Source: Fen-671 sp035502515
GTDB taxonomy: Bacteria; Actinomycetota; Acidimicrobiia; Acidimicrobiales; Palsa-688
Assembly: GCA_035502515.1 (NCBI GenBank)
Contig: DATJUH010000333.1
Coordinates: forward strand, 1-9,720
Reading direction: 5' to 3'
Length of the DNA: 9,720 bases
Notes under the pieces: generated by a model
What the model was told of the DNA's origin: nothing
Database searches by the model: none
Seen by the model: the letters and a program-made list of their open reading frames with translations, nothing else
Part shown: positions 1 to 6,430 of the stretch, piece by piece
How positions within the stretch are numbered: position 1 is the stretch's first letter
How the letters are laid out: each line of letters begins with the position of its first letter
Translations under genes and position numbers: made by a program

Positions 1-2
1 AA

Positions 3-170
3 CCTCCCCTGACCGAGGCGGACCGGAGGTCGCTGGCCGCCCAGGCCATACAGAACAGGCGCCGGCCGGAGCAGCTGGTCGAGGTTTCTTTCGACGGCGA
101 ACCGGTCACAGAAGCCGACCTCCTCGGTACCGGCAACGGCCAAGCGGCGCCGACCCCGGCGGCCAAATAG
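3..170 (+). CDS. C-terminal end of an unrecognised protein (partial at left edge)
   Basis: An open frame runs from the left edge to a TAG at 168-170 and gives the last 55 residues of a protein whose start lies outside the window. The visible part reads PPLTEADRRSLAAQAIQNRR, then a short acidic stretch with FDGEPVTEADLL, then a Gly/Gln/Ala/Pro-rich tail ending AAK. Codon third positions are mostly G or C, as expected for a real gene here. It looks soluble: no membrane segment or cysteine is visible. I do not recognise the family, and the fragment is too short to assign a function. It converges on the fumC operon. Confidence 0.55.
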   Translation, partial: PPLTEADRRSLAAQAIQNRRRPEQLVEVSFDGEPVTEADLLGTGNGQAAPTPAAK

Positions 171-281
171 ACGCGCGGCCGGCGGCAACGAGCCGTCAGA
201 CGCGCCACCCGCGGGGCCCGCCGTACCCCGGGGCGGCCAAGCCCAGCGCCTTCCGTGCCCGGCTCCCGCCATACCGTGGGC

Positions 282-323
282 CCGGCCTGCCCCGGCCTGC
301 TCTTCCGGCCTGCTATTCCGGCC
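282..323. repeat. Short imperfect tandem array of CCGGCC(TGC)
   Basis: CCGGCCTGC occurs at 282-290, 292-300 and 305-313, and a shortened CCGGCC at 318-323. The spacing is 10, 13 and 13 bases, with TCTT and TATT as the later spacers. The array lies in the roughly 300-base gene-free interval between two converging genes. It may be slippage in GC-rich DNA. No function is implied. Confidence 0.6.
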
Positions 324-363
324 CCGTCGCTAAAGACCGGCGCTCTCGGTGCAACCGGCCAAA

Positions 364-406
364 CTCGTCGCGTTCCGATGCACTTTTGGCATTGAAACGC
401 AACGAG
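364..406. terminator. Large 18-bp-arm inverted repeat between convergent genes, possible terminator
   Basis: The arm 364-381 pairs with 389-406 around a 7-base loop (ACTTTTG). Of 18 positions, 15 are Watson-Crick pairs. On the plus strand there are two C-A mismatches and one G-T wobble. On the minus strand the two mismatches become G-U wobbles and the wobble becomes A-C, so the minus-strand RNA would fold better. Plus-strand sequence after the stem is T-rich (ATCAATTTTCTG); minus-strand sequence begins TTTGG. It lies about 70 bp beyond the stop of the leftward fumC operon and about 190 bp beyond the plus-strand stop at 170, so a terminator or RNA 3'-end stabiliser is the natural reading. Neither side has a strong U tract. 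Confidence 0.6.
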
Positions 407-436
407 ATCAATTTTCTGCACCGAGAACACGGCATC

Positions 437-478
437 AGCCCCGACCTCCTAGCCCCGACCTCCTAGCCCCGACCTCAT
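437..478. repeat. 14-bp direct repeat, three copies, overlapping a stop codon
   Basis: The unit AGCCCCGACCTCCT occurs at 437-450 and 451-464. A third copy at 465-478 differs at its last two positions (CAT for CCT at the end). The third copy contains the TGA (475-477, minus strand) of the small membrane protein gene. Repeat gain or loss could therefore alter the gene's 3' end. It is a short minisatellite-like array of unknown role. Confidence 0.8.
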
Positions 479-990
479 GGCTTGAAGACCATAAGGTAAA
501 GGGCGCCGAGCAGCAATATGTTGAAAACGCCCATCCCGGCACCGACCCGCCGGTAAAGCCGGTCCATCTCAGCCATTTGCGGTGGCCGCTGGGGTGGGGC
601 CATGGCCGGCGCCTGCGCCAGCTCCAGCATGGCTGCCCGGTAACGGTGCTCGGCCGGCCTCACCAGCCCATGCAGGACACCCAGCATGGCCACGAAGACG
701 ACCAGAGCGCTTATCACCCACGGCTTTCTGAACAGCGTGTGGTCGCCTGAAACCGCAATGGCGGCAATACCGAAGATCACCAGACCGTAAATGAGGACCT
801 CGCCCACTTGAGACACCTGACCGTAAACGGCCAGGACTCCGGCCGAGACAGCCTCGCCTCGCCTTCGGGCCAGGTCAAGGACCCAGCCCCGGTAAATCAG
901 GGCGCCAAACCCGCCCACGGCGCAGATGATATGCAGCAAGACGAAAATGTTGTAACCCACGCCCGACGGTTGCGGGTCGAGCGTGGTCAT
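475..990 (-). CDS. Small four-helix membrane protein, DUF2269-like
   Basis: A 171-residue protein starts at the ATG at 988-990, chosen because its ATGA overlaps the fumC stop and the N-terminus (MTTLDPQPSGVGYNIFVLLH) runs straight into a hydrophobic helix. An open frame extends further upstream but lies inside fumC and reads as Arg/Gly-rich nonsense. Four membrane segments are visible: about 13-36, 63-81, 90-110 and 152-169. A soluble loop at 111-150 is rich in Ala, Pro and Gln. The first helix, with HIICAVGGFGALIYRG, resembles DUF2269-type integral membrane proteins, whose function is unknown to me. A GAGG sits 12 bases upstream, inside fumC. Overlap with fumC implies co-transcription and translational coupling. 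Family assignment is by resemblance only. Confidence 0.8.
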   Translation of the reverse strand: MTTLDPQPSGVGYNIFVLLHIICAVGGFGALIYRGWVLDLARRRGEAVSAGVLAVYGQVSQVGEVLIYGLVIFGIAAIAVSGDHTLFRKPWVISALVVFVAMLGVLHGLVRPAEHRYRAAMLELAQAPAMAPPQRPPQMAEMDRLYRRVGAGMGVFNILLLGALYLMVFKP

Positions 991-2411
991 CTGACAATGC
1001 CACCTCGTGTCATGGCCTCGACGTCGAGCGCCCGGTCCACCTCCTCCTCCGTCATAAGGCCCATTTCGAGGACGACGCTGCGCAGGTCCCGACCCTCGGC
1101 CATGGCTTGCTTCACGACCTTGGCCGCCTGTTCGTAGCCGATGTAAGGGTTGAGGGCCGTCGCGACGGCGGGAGAAGAAAGCGCATAAAGGCGGCACCGT
1201 TCGGCATCGGCGTCGAGCCCGGCCACGCAACGGTCGGCGAAAAGACGGCTCACATTGGCCAGCAGGCGCAAGGACTCCAGCAGGTTGCGGGCGATAACCG
1301 GCAACATGACATTGAGCTCGAAATTGCCGGCCGCCCCCCCGAAGGCGACGGCGGCATCGTTGCCGATCACCTGGGCTACTACCTGGGACACCGCCTCCGG
1401 TATAACGGGGTTGACTTTGCCGGGCATTATCGAGCTGCCGGGCTGCAAGTCCGGGATACGGAGTTCAGCCAGCCCGGCACGCGGGCCACTGCCCATCCAA
1501 CGGATATCCGTGGCGCATTTATAGAGGGACACGGCGATTGTCCGGGCTACTCCCGAAGCTTCCACCAGCGCGTCACGCGACCCCTGGGCCTCGAAATGGT
1601 CCCGGGCCTCAGTGAGGGGCAGCCCGAGTTCCGCCGAGAGCCGTTTTATGACCCCTTCGGCAAAGCCGGGCGGGGCGTTCAGGCCGGTCCCGACGGCGGT
1701 GCCGCCGAGCGGCAGCTCGCCCACCCGAGGGAGGCAGGCATCTAGACGCTCGAGACCATGTTCGACCGCCGCCGCATAACCACCGAACTCCTGGCCCAAC
1801 GTGACCGGCGTGGCGTCCATGAGGTGGGTGCGGCCGGCCTTGACCACGGTGGCGAACTGCGCCGATTTCGCCCGCAACGCCTCAGCCAGGTGACGGAGAG
1901 CCGGCATCAACGACGCCGAAATCTCGCTCGTAGCGGCCACGTGGATGGCGGAAGGGAACATGTCGTTCGACGATTGAGACGCATTGACCTGGTCATTCGG
2001 GTGGACAGGTTGGCCCAGCCGGTCGGAGGCGAGGGTGGCCAGGACCTCGTTCATGTTCATGTGGGACGAGGTGCCGGACCCGGTCTGGAACACGTCTATC
2101 GGGAACTCGGCGTCCCACCGGCCCTCGGCCACCTCGAGGGCGGACTCCGCGATGGCATCGGCCACCTGGCTACTGATGATCCCCAGCTGGGCGTTTTCGA
2201 GCGCGGCGGCCCGTTTGAGAAGAGCCAGGGCACGGATAAGGGCGCGGTCGATTTGCCGGCCCGACACCGGGAAGTTCTCCACCGCCCGCTGGGTCTGAGC
2301 CTGCCACTTGGCCGTCGATGGGACCCGCACTTCGCCCATCGAGTCGTGTTCCACCCGGTACCCGGCGTCCTGGCTTCTGGCAGGTTGGGCTGCCTGTTCA
2401 CGAACCGTCAT
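987..2411 (-). CDS. fumC: Class II fumarate hydratase (fumarase C)
   Basis: This 474-residue protein converts fumarate and water to L-malate reversibly in the TCA cycle, as a cytosolic, iron-free homotetramer. Family landmarks are all present in order: YRVEHDSMGEVRVP (18-31), TGSGTSSHMNMNEV (110-123), HPNDQVNASQSSND (137-150), GRTHLMDATPVTLGQE (193-208, with the Thr-His catalytic pair at 195-196), LGGTAVGTGLNAP (235-247) and the superfamily signature GSSIMPGKVNP (325-335, with the mobile-loop serine that acts as catalytic acid/base). Length matches the usual ~465 residues. The ATG at 2409-2411 is preceded by a weak AAGAG. Met25 is a possible alternative but would remove the conserved YRVEHDS stretch. 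It is the first gene of a leftward operon with the small membrane protein, and is divergent from the peptidoglycan hydrolase. It appears intact. The signature distinguishes it from aspartase less firmly than from argininosuccinate lyase, but overall similarity favours fumarase. Confidence 0.96.
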   Translation of the reverse strand: MTVREQAAQPARSQDAGYRVEHDSMGEVRVPSTAKWQAQTQRAVENFPVSGRQIDRALIRALALLKRAAALENAQLGIISSQVADAIAESALEVAEGRWDAEFPIDVFQTGSGTSSHMNMNEVLATLASDRLGQPVHPNDQVNASQSSNDMFPSAIHVAATSEISASLMPALRHLAEALRAKSAQFATVVKAGRTHLMDATPVTLGQEFGGYAAAVEHGLERLDACLPRVGELPLGGTAVGTGLNAPPGFAEGVIKRLSAELGLPLTEARDHFEAQGSRDALVEASGVARTIAVSLYKCATDIRWMGSGPRAGLAELRIPDLQPGSSIMPGKVNPVIPEAVSQVVAQVIGNDAAVAFGGAAGNFELNVMLPVIARNLLESLRLLANVSRLFADRCVAGLDADAERCRLYALSSPAVATALNPYIGYEQAAKVVKQAMAEGRDLRSVVLEMGLMTEEEVDRALDVEAMTRGGIVR

Positions 2412-2470
2412 CTCTTGTCAACCTACTCGTGGCGACACGCCCAGGACGGTGGCCCGGCGTCCGGGTCCTG

Positions 2471-2499
2471 GTGACTGCTGTTACCAGAGTTGTTAGAGT
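2471..2499 (+). promoter_or_regulatory. Candidate promoter for the NlpC/P60 gene
   Basis: GTGACT (2471-2476) and TAGAGT (2494-2499) are separated by 17 bases, each matching four of six positions of the sigma-70 consensus. Transcription would begin near 2506 and leave a leader of about 50 bases before the start codon. The element lies in the 146-bp divergent region between fumC and the hydrolase. It is a pattern match only. No comparable fumC promoter stood out on the other strand. Confidence 0.35.
2479..2496 (+). promoter_or_regulatory. TGTTA(C/G) direct repeat, 12-bp period, possible MtrA-type operator
   Basis: TGTTAC (2479-2484) and TGTTAG (2491-2496) are in the same orientation with a 6-base spacer, so they sit about one helical turn apart. 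Read on the minus strand this is CTAACA-N6-GTAACA. GTAAC-like direct repeats are the type of site described for the actinobacterial response regulator MtrA, which is known to control ripA-type hydrolases in mycobacteria. The downstream gene is such a hydrolase. The repeat overlaps the proposed -10 box. The sequence pattern is seen; the regulator is inference. Confidence 0.35.
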
Positions 2500-2557
2500 G
2501 ATTTGTGAGGACGAAGAGGGGCAGGACGGCGTTGGCTGAGCTAGCTCTCTTAGAGGA

Positions 2558-4363
2558 TTGACACGGTCCGGCCCGGTGGCATCGCCAGCTACCACCGCCG
2601 GCCTACCGGCGCTCGTCCTCGGCCTCGCCGGGCTGCTCACGTCGTGGGCCCTAGCCAGCCCCGCGGCCGGAGCGATTACCGGTACTACCGCGCCCCCCGC
2701 TCACGCCGGGTTGGTCCGCGCCAACCACCGCGTCAGCGCCGACCGGGCCCGGGCCGCCGAAATCTCGGCCGAAATCCAGGCGCAAGGGATCTTGCTGGCC
2801 AAGTACGCCGAACGGGCCGACGCCGAGTCCGTCTTGTCGGGCCAGCTGGACAGGAGGCTTGGGATAACCAGGTCCGCGTCGAGGTCGGCCGCTGTGGACG
2901 TGCTCGGCACCAGACGGCTCCTCGTGGCGCAAGCGATCGCGGCTTACACAGAGGGAGGTGCTTTTTCCTACGCGCCCGGGACCGTGCAAGGCACCAGCCT
3001 GGTAGTGGCCGCCGCGTATGCCGAGGCTGTGGCCCAGCGCCAACAGCTCGCCCTGAGCGATTATCGCCAGGCACTGACCCGGGACAAGGCCGTGTCCTCC
3101 GAGCTCTCCCACCAGATAGCTTCCGCGAGAACCGTCGGTCGCCGGCTGGCTGCCGACCGGGCGGCGGCGGCAGCTCAGCAGTCGTCGCTGCGAGCCACTC
3201 TGGCCGGCGTCAAAGGTGACCTGGCGTTGGCGGTAGACGAGGTGGAGCGCCAACAGGCGGCCGTCCAGGCGGAGGAAGAAAAGGCCCTGCTCGAGAGCCT
3301 CCACCAGCTCCCGGTGTCAACCCCGGTCATGGTCGCTCGGCGTCCTCCGCCCATCAGCGAGCAAAACGCGGGAGCGGTGACGAGCAGTGCCGGTGGCGAA
3401 GGCCCCGTCTCCAGTGCCCCGGCACGCGACACTGAGCTGACAACCACGAGCGCGGCCAGGACCTTGACCACCCTTGCGCCGTCCCGATCCGAGGTACCGC
3501 TGGCAGTCGCTACGACCAGCGCTCCGGCACCGACGACAACTGCGCCACCATCCCCGAGCACAACGAGCACCTCTGTCAGTCCGCCCTCCACCGAGCCGCC
3601 TACGACCAGCACGTCCCTGCCGCCTACCACGATGCCACCTACGACCGTGGCCCCTACGACGGTGGCCCCTACGACGGTGGCCCCTACGACCGTGCCGGTA
3701 GCCACGTTTGCGACACCGGCGACATCGGCCAGCTCCACCACGGTCCCGCCCGTCACGACCACGTCAGTTCCGTCGACTACGACTACGACGGCGGCGGGCC
3801 CGTCATCGACGGCTACGTCCTCTGCGGCTGTCACCACCACGACGCTGGCGGCGGGCACCGCATCCGCCGTGTCCTTGGCCGCCAACGCGGGCGCGGCGGC
3901 CGGAACCGGTGGCAGTGAGGCGACCTACCCCACCAGCGCCGGCACCGCCGGGACCACCCTGACGGCGCCACCGACCACTGCTCCTGCGGCGGCGACGGCC
4001 GGCCTGCCCCCGCCTGGTTGGCAGGTGGCGCTGGCCTTCGCCGAGTCTCAAATGGGCAAGCCATACCAGTGGGGCGGAGCGGGGCCGGGCACCTATGACT
4101 GTTCCGGGCTCACGATGGTGGCGTGGGGCAAGGCGGGCGTCTACATGCCCCACTCCGCCCAGGACCAGTACAACATGACCGCCCGCGTCCCGATCGGAGA
4201 GCTCCAGCCCGGCGACCTGGTCTTTTTCGGAACCCCGAGCGACGTGTACCACGTCGGCATGTACGTGGGCGGTGGCACCATGGTCGACGCCCCCGAGACA
4301 GGCCAGGATGTGATGATCCAGCCCATCTACGAGCTCAACCTGCTGGGTGGAGGGCGGCCCTAG
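2558..4363 (+). CDS. Secreted NlpC/P60 peptidoglycan hydrolase, RipA-like
   Basis: A 601-residue exported cell-wall hydrolase, expected to cleave D-Glu to diamino acid bonds in the stem peptide. Residues 1-39 look like a signal peptide (Arg3, hydrophobic core 15-33, cleavage near ASPAAGA). Residues about 55-250 are Ala/Gln/Glu/Arg-rich and likely coiled coil, as in RipA and PcsB-type hydrolases, where it holds the enzyme inactive or binds a partner. Residues about 290-480 are a Thr/Pro/Ser linker. The catalytic domain spans 485-601: Cys515 in YDCSGL, His565 in YHVGMYVG and Asp577 in VDAPETG, the last where RipA has Glu. The start is TTG at 2558, only one base after GAGG, so the in-frame GTG at 2576 is an alternative; it would drop Arg3. 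A stop at 2537 excludes anything further upstream. Likely role: septal or elongation-associated wall remodelling. Confidence 0.93.
   Translation: MTRSGPVASPATTAGLPALVLGLAGLLTSWALASPAAGAITGTTAPPAHAGLVRANHRVSADRARAAEISAEIQAQGILLAKYAERADAESVLSGQLDRRLGITRSASRSAAVDVLGTRRLLVAQAIAAYTEGGAFSYAPGTVQGTSLVVAAAYAEAVAQRQQLALSDYRQALTRDKAVSSELSHQIASARTVGRRLAADRAAAAAQQSSLRATLAGVKGDLALAVDEVERQQAAVQAEEEKALLESLHQLPVSTPVMVARRPPPISEQNAGAVTSSAGGEGPVSSAPARDTELTTTSAARTLTTLAPSRSEVPLAVATTSAPAPTTTAPPSPSTTSTSVSPPSTEPPTTSTSLPPTTMPPTTVAPTTVAPTTVAPTTVPVATFATPATSASSTTVPPVTTTSVPSTTTTTAAGPSSTATSSAAVTTTTLAAGTASAVSLAANAGAAAGTGGSEATYPTSAGTAGTTLTAPPTTAPAAATAGLPPPGWQVALAFAESQMGKPYQWGGAGPGTYDCSGLTMVAWGKAGVYMPHSAQDQYNMTARVPIGELQPGDLVFFGTPSDVYHVGMYVGGGTMVDAPETGQDVMIQPIYELNLLGGGRP
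3638..3697 (+). repeat. 15-bp in-frame coding repeat, four copies (PTTVA)
   Basis: Four tandem 15-bp units (CCTACGAC[C/G]GTGGCC) encode PTTVA three times and then PTTVP, residues 361-380 of the NlpC/P60 protein. The two central copies are identical at the DNA level. The array lies in the Thr/Pro linker and can change length without a frameshift, so it is a likely site of strain-to-strain variation. Confidence 0.85.
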
Positions 4364-4397
4364 GCAAACGTTGGGTGATGCGCCGGCTGCCGAAAGT

Positions 4398-4430
4398 GAA
4401 AAAACTGGCCGCCAAGCGGCCGCGCTATTT
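4398..4430. terminator. Bidirectional intrinsic terminator between convergent genes
   Basis: GGCCGC (4407-4412), loop CAA, and GCGGCC (4416-4421) form a perfect 6-bp GC stem. On the minus strand the stem is followed by AGTTTTTTC (complement of 4398-4406), a good U tract just after the DMT transporter stop (TAG, 4425-4427). On the plus strand it is followed by GCGCTATTTT, a weaker tail for the NlpC/P60 gene ending at 4363. It most likely serves both genes, more efficiently on the minus strand. Confidence 0.75.
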
Positions 4431-5348
4431 TGTCCCGGCCGGGATCTGGCCGGACTGGAGCGGTTCCGGAGCGGCCGTCTCCACCTGCACCTCGAAGTGG
4501 TGGCGCTGAGCGGCATTGACGGCTTCGGTGTGGGCCAGCATGAAAATCCCGACCACAACGGCCGAGAACGAAAGCACCTCGAGCGTTGTCTCGGCTACCC
4601 CCACTCGGATGGCCTCCCCAAACGCGACCGCCCCGATGAGGACGCTGACGATCGGGTCTGCGGCTGAGAGGGTGGGCAGTGAGGCGTCCAGAGGGCCGGC
4701 CTGGAAGGCGCTCTGGGCCAGGACCATCCCGGCCACGCCGGCGACGATAAGGAGGTACGGCTGCCAGCTTTCGAACAGCGTCGAAACTCCCAGCGACAAC
4801 AGGTGGGCGCAACTCTTGGTCAGGGCGGCGCACACCCCGTAGACGATCCCGCCGGCGGCGCCGTACGCTACCGCCTTCCACCTGGGGCTACTGCCGTGGC
4901 CGATCGCCACCAGCAGGGCTGCCAGTGCGCCGGCGCATAAGAGCAGTACCGTCCAGGTAATGGTGTCGACGTTAGAGTGACCCGCGGCCGGCCGGCTCAC
5001 GACCAGGAACACCGCCAGGCCCGATGTGGTCAGCAGCGCCCCGGCCCAGTCCCAGCCATTGAACCGGTAGGCCGTGAAGCGGGCCTTTATGGGCAAGGCG
5101 AACAATAGGCCAAGGACCAGCAAAGGCTGCACCAGCACCAGCGAGCCAATGGTCAAAGCCCACCACTGGACGGCGTATCCCCCGATGTCGAAGCCAAGGC
5201 CTGCCACCCAGCGCGGGCGCTTCGCCAGCCGGGCCACAAGGCTGAGGCGAAGCTGCTTGTCAGCCGGCTGTTTCTCAGCCTCCCAGTGCTGGAGCACAGA
5301 CGCGATCGCATACGACAAAGCCGCCGCCAGGGCGGCAAGCACTGCCAC
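4425..5348 (-). CDS. DMT-superfamily (EamA/NIPA-like) membrane transporter
   Basis: A 307-residue integral membrane protein with about nine hydrophobic segments: roughly 2-20, 48-68, 70-88, 99-118, 129-150, 158-180, 195-217, 226-245 and 257-275, then a soluble C-terminal tail rich in His, Glu and Pro. The layout, the C-terminal AFQAGPLDASLPTLSAADPIV stretch (split as AFQAGPL and SLPTLSAADPIV) and the following FGE are typical of the actinobacterial DMT transporters related to EamA and NIPA families. The substrate is unknown: drug, metabolite and magnesium roles have all been proposed in the superfamily. The start is GTG at 5346-5348, with AGGTTAGG just upstream. It converges on the NlpC/P60 gene and appears to be a single-gene transcript ending at the shared terminator. 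Confidence 0.85.
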   Translation of the reverse strand: MAVLAALAAALSYAIASVLQHWEAEKQPADKQLRLSLVARLAKRPRWVAGLGFDIGGYAVQWWALTIGSLVLVQPLLVLGLLFALPIKARFTAYRFNGWDWAGALLTTSGLAVFLVVSRPAAGHSNVDTITWTVLLLCAGALAALLVAIGHGSSPRWKAVAYGAAGGIVYGVCAALTKSCAHLLSLGVSTLFESWQPYLLIVAGVAGMVLAQSAFQAGPLDASLPTLSAADPIVSVLIGAVAFGEAIRVGVAETTLEVLSFSAVVVGIFMLAHTEAVNAAQRHHFEVQVETAAPEPLQSGQIPAGTK

Positions 5349-5466
5349 GCACCTAACCTACCAGCGCCAGGGGCCGCCACCCGCTGATATCCGGCTCGAG
5401 ATTTCGGACGGGAGCCGTACTGTCCCAGCCTTTAGAATTGCATCACCAAGCCGGGCGCTGACGGTC

Positions 5467-5494
5467 CGCGTGGTGAAAATCGGTAGACACAGCG
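5467..5494 (+). other. Fragment matching the 5' half of tRNA-Leu (possible att scar)
   Basis: These 28 bases match 9102-9128 of the tRNA-Leu gene in the same orientation, with one extra A (AAAA here, AAA there) and otherwise identical. The match covers the acceptor-stem end, the whole D arm and the first bases of the anticodon stem. It stops at TCGGCCAC, where alcohol dehydrogenase homology (GHEAVG) begins; to the left, 5349-5466 holds no recognisable gene. The fragment cannot form a tRNA. It may be an attachment-site remnant or a recombination junction. Chance is unlikely for 27 matching bases. Confidence 0.8.
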
Positions 5495-6360
5495 TCGGCC
5501 ACGAGGCCGTGGGCACCGTCTCCCAGGTCGGTGGTGGCGTCGAGAACCTCGAGGTCGGCGACCGCGTCCTGGTCTCCAGCGTCAGGAGCTGTGGTTCGTG
5601 CCGTTTCTGCCGAGAAAGCCGCTACGGCCAATGCACCGTAGGCGGGGGGTGGATCCTCGGCAACGAGGTCGACGGCACCCAGGCGGAGTACGTGCGGGTG
5701 CCTCTTGCCAACCGTTCCACGTACCCCGTGACCGCTGGGGTGAGCGACGAAGAGCTGCTGACGCTGACTGACATCCTGCCCCCGCGGTTACGAGGTGGGC
5801 TTGCTCAAGGGCCAGGTCCGCCCCGGCGACGTGGTGGCCGTGGTGGGGGGCTGGCCCCGTGGGCCTGTCCGCCATCGCCGGGTCCCGACTGTACAGCCCG
5901 AGCAGCGTAGTAGCCATCGACATGGCCGCTTCCCGGCTGGAGTGGGCCAAACAGTTCGGGGCCGCCGTCGTGGTCAACAACGCCCACGAAGACGCCATAG
6001 CAGTGGTGCGGGACCTGACCGGCGGCCTAGGGGCGGACGTCACCATCGAGGACGTGGGCACCCCGCCACCTTCGAGCTGGCCATGGGGCTGGCGCGACCG
6101 GTGGGGCGGGTGGCCAACATCGGCGTCCACGGTGCTCCCGCCACCTTTCACCTAGAGCAACCGTGGTCCCGGGACATCACCATCACCACGGGGCTGGTCG
6201 ACACCTTGACGATCCCCACGTTCTTCCGTCTCATGGTCGGCGGTCAGTTCGATGCTCGCCGCTTCGTCACCCACCGCTTCGCCCTGGACGACATGATGGC
6301 CACCTGCGGACGTCTTCAGCCGAGCCGCTGACACTGGCGCCAGGGAGGCGTTGCGCTCGG
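5495..6360 (+). pseudogene. Zinc-dependent alcohol dehydrogenase, 5'-truncated and frameshifted
   Basis: Homology to medium-chain zinc alcohol dehydrogenases is clear but split across frames. Frame 1 (5495 to about 5783) gives VGHEAVGTV, the structural zinc cysteines CGSCRFC and a fourth Cys (codons 5590-5634), and LTLTDILP. A +1 shift near 5780-5785 leads to GYEVGLLKGQVRPGD in frame 2. A +1 shift in a run of six G (5845-5850) breaks the NAD-binding GAGPVG loop and moves to frame 3 (AGPVGLSAI through GADVTIEDVG). A -1 shift in the C run near 6060-6064 returns to frame 2 (ATFELAMGLARPVG to FALDDMM). A +1 shift near 6306 precedes DVFSRAADTGAREAL. The first ~55 residues, including the catalytic zinc CGxD motif, are missing and replaced by a tRNA-Leu fragment. 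It is not functional as read. The amino acids are otherwise well kept, so the decay is recent or some indels are sequencing errors. Confidence 0.88.
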
Positions 6361-6378
6361 TCATAATTTGGCCGAGCG
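6354..6378. repeat. 7-bp inverted repeat upstream of the PRC-barrel gene
   Basis: CGCTCGG (6354-6360) and CCGAGCG (6372-6378) frame an 11-base AT-rich loop that contains CATAAT, close to a -10 box. The site lies between the end of the dehydrogenase remnant and the PRC-barrel start at 6431. It could be an operator over a promoter, or a weak hairpin. I found no -35 match at a proper distance (CTGACA at 6328 is 28 bases away). Confidence 0.4.
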
Positions 6379-6430
6379 AGCCGAGACGAAGAAGTGCAAA
6401 CTGGCCCTGGGAGAAAGTGAAAGGAAGTCC

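Noticed and set aside
1107..2474. Several plus-strand open frames opposite fumC (for example 1107-1745 and 1758-2474)
   Set aside because: They are shadows of a well-conserved fumarase and are Arg/Gly/Pro-rich without family features.
2558..2563. TTGACA as a -35 box
   Set aside because: It coincides with the proposed start codon of the NlpC/P60 gene, and no -10 box follows at a suitable distance.
3175..3885. Long minus-strand open frame, Val/Ala/Gly-rich, opposite the NlpC/P60 linker
   Set aside because: It is the antisense reading of the Thr/Pro repeat region (ACG/CCT repeats read as Val/Gly). The plus strand encodes a clear domain protein in one continuous frame.
5074..5494. Upstream extension of the dehydrogenase frame to 5074
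   Set aside because: This part is antisense to the DMT transporter and shows no dehydrogenase N-terminal motif. The frame is open by chance and passes through the tRNA fragment.
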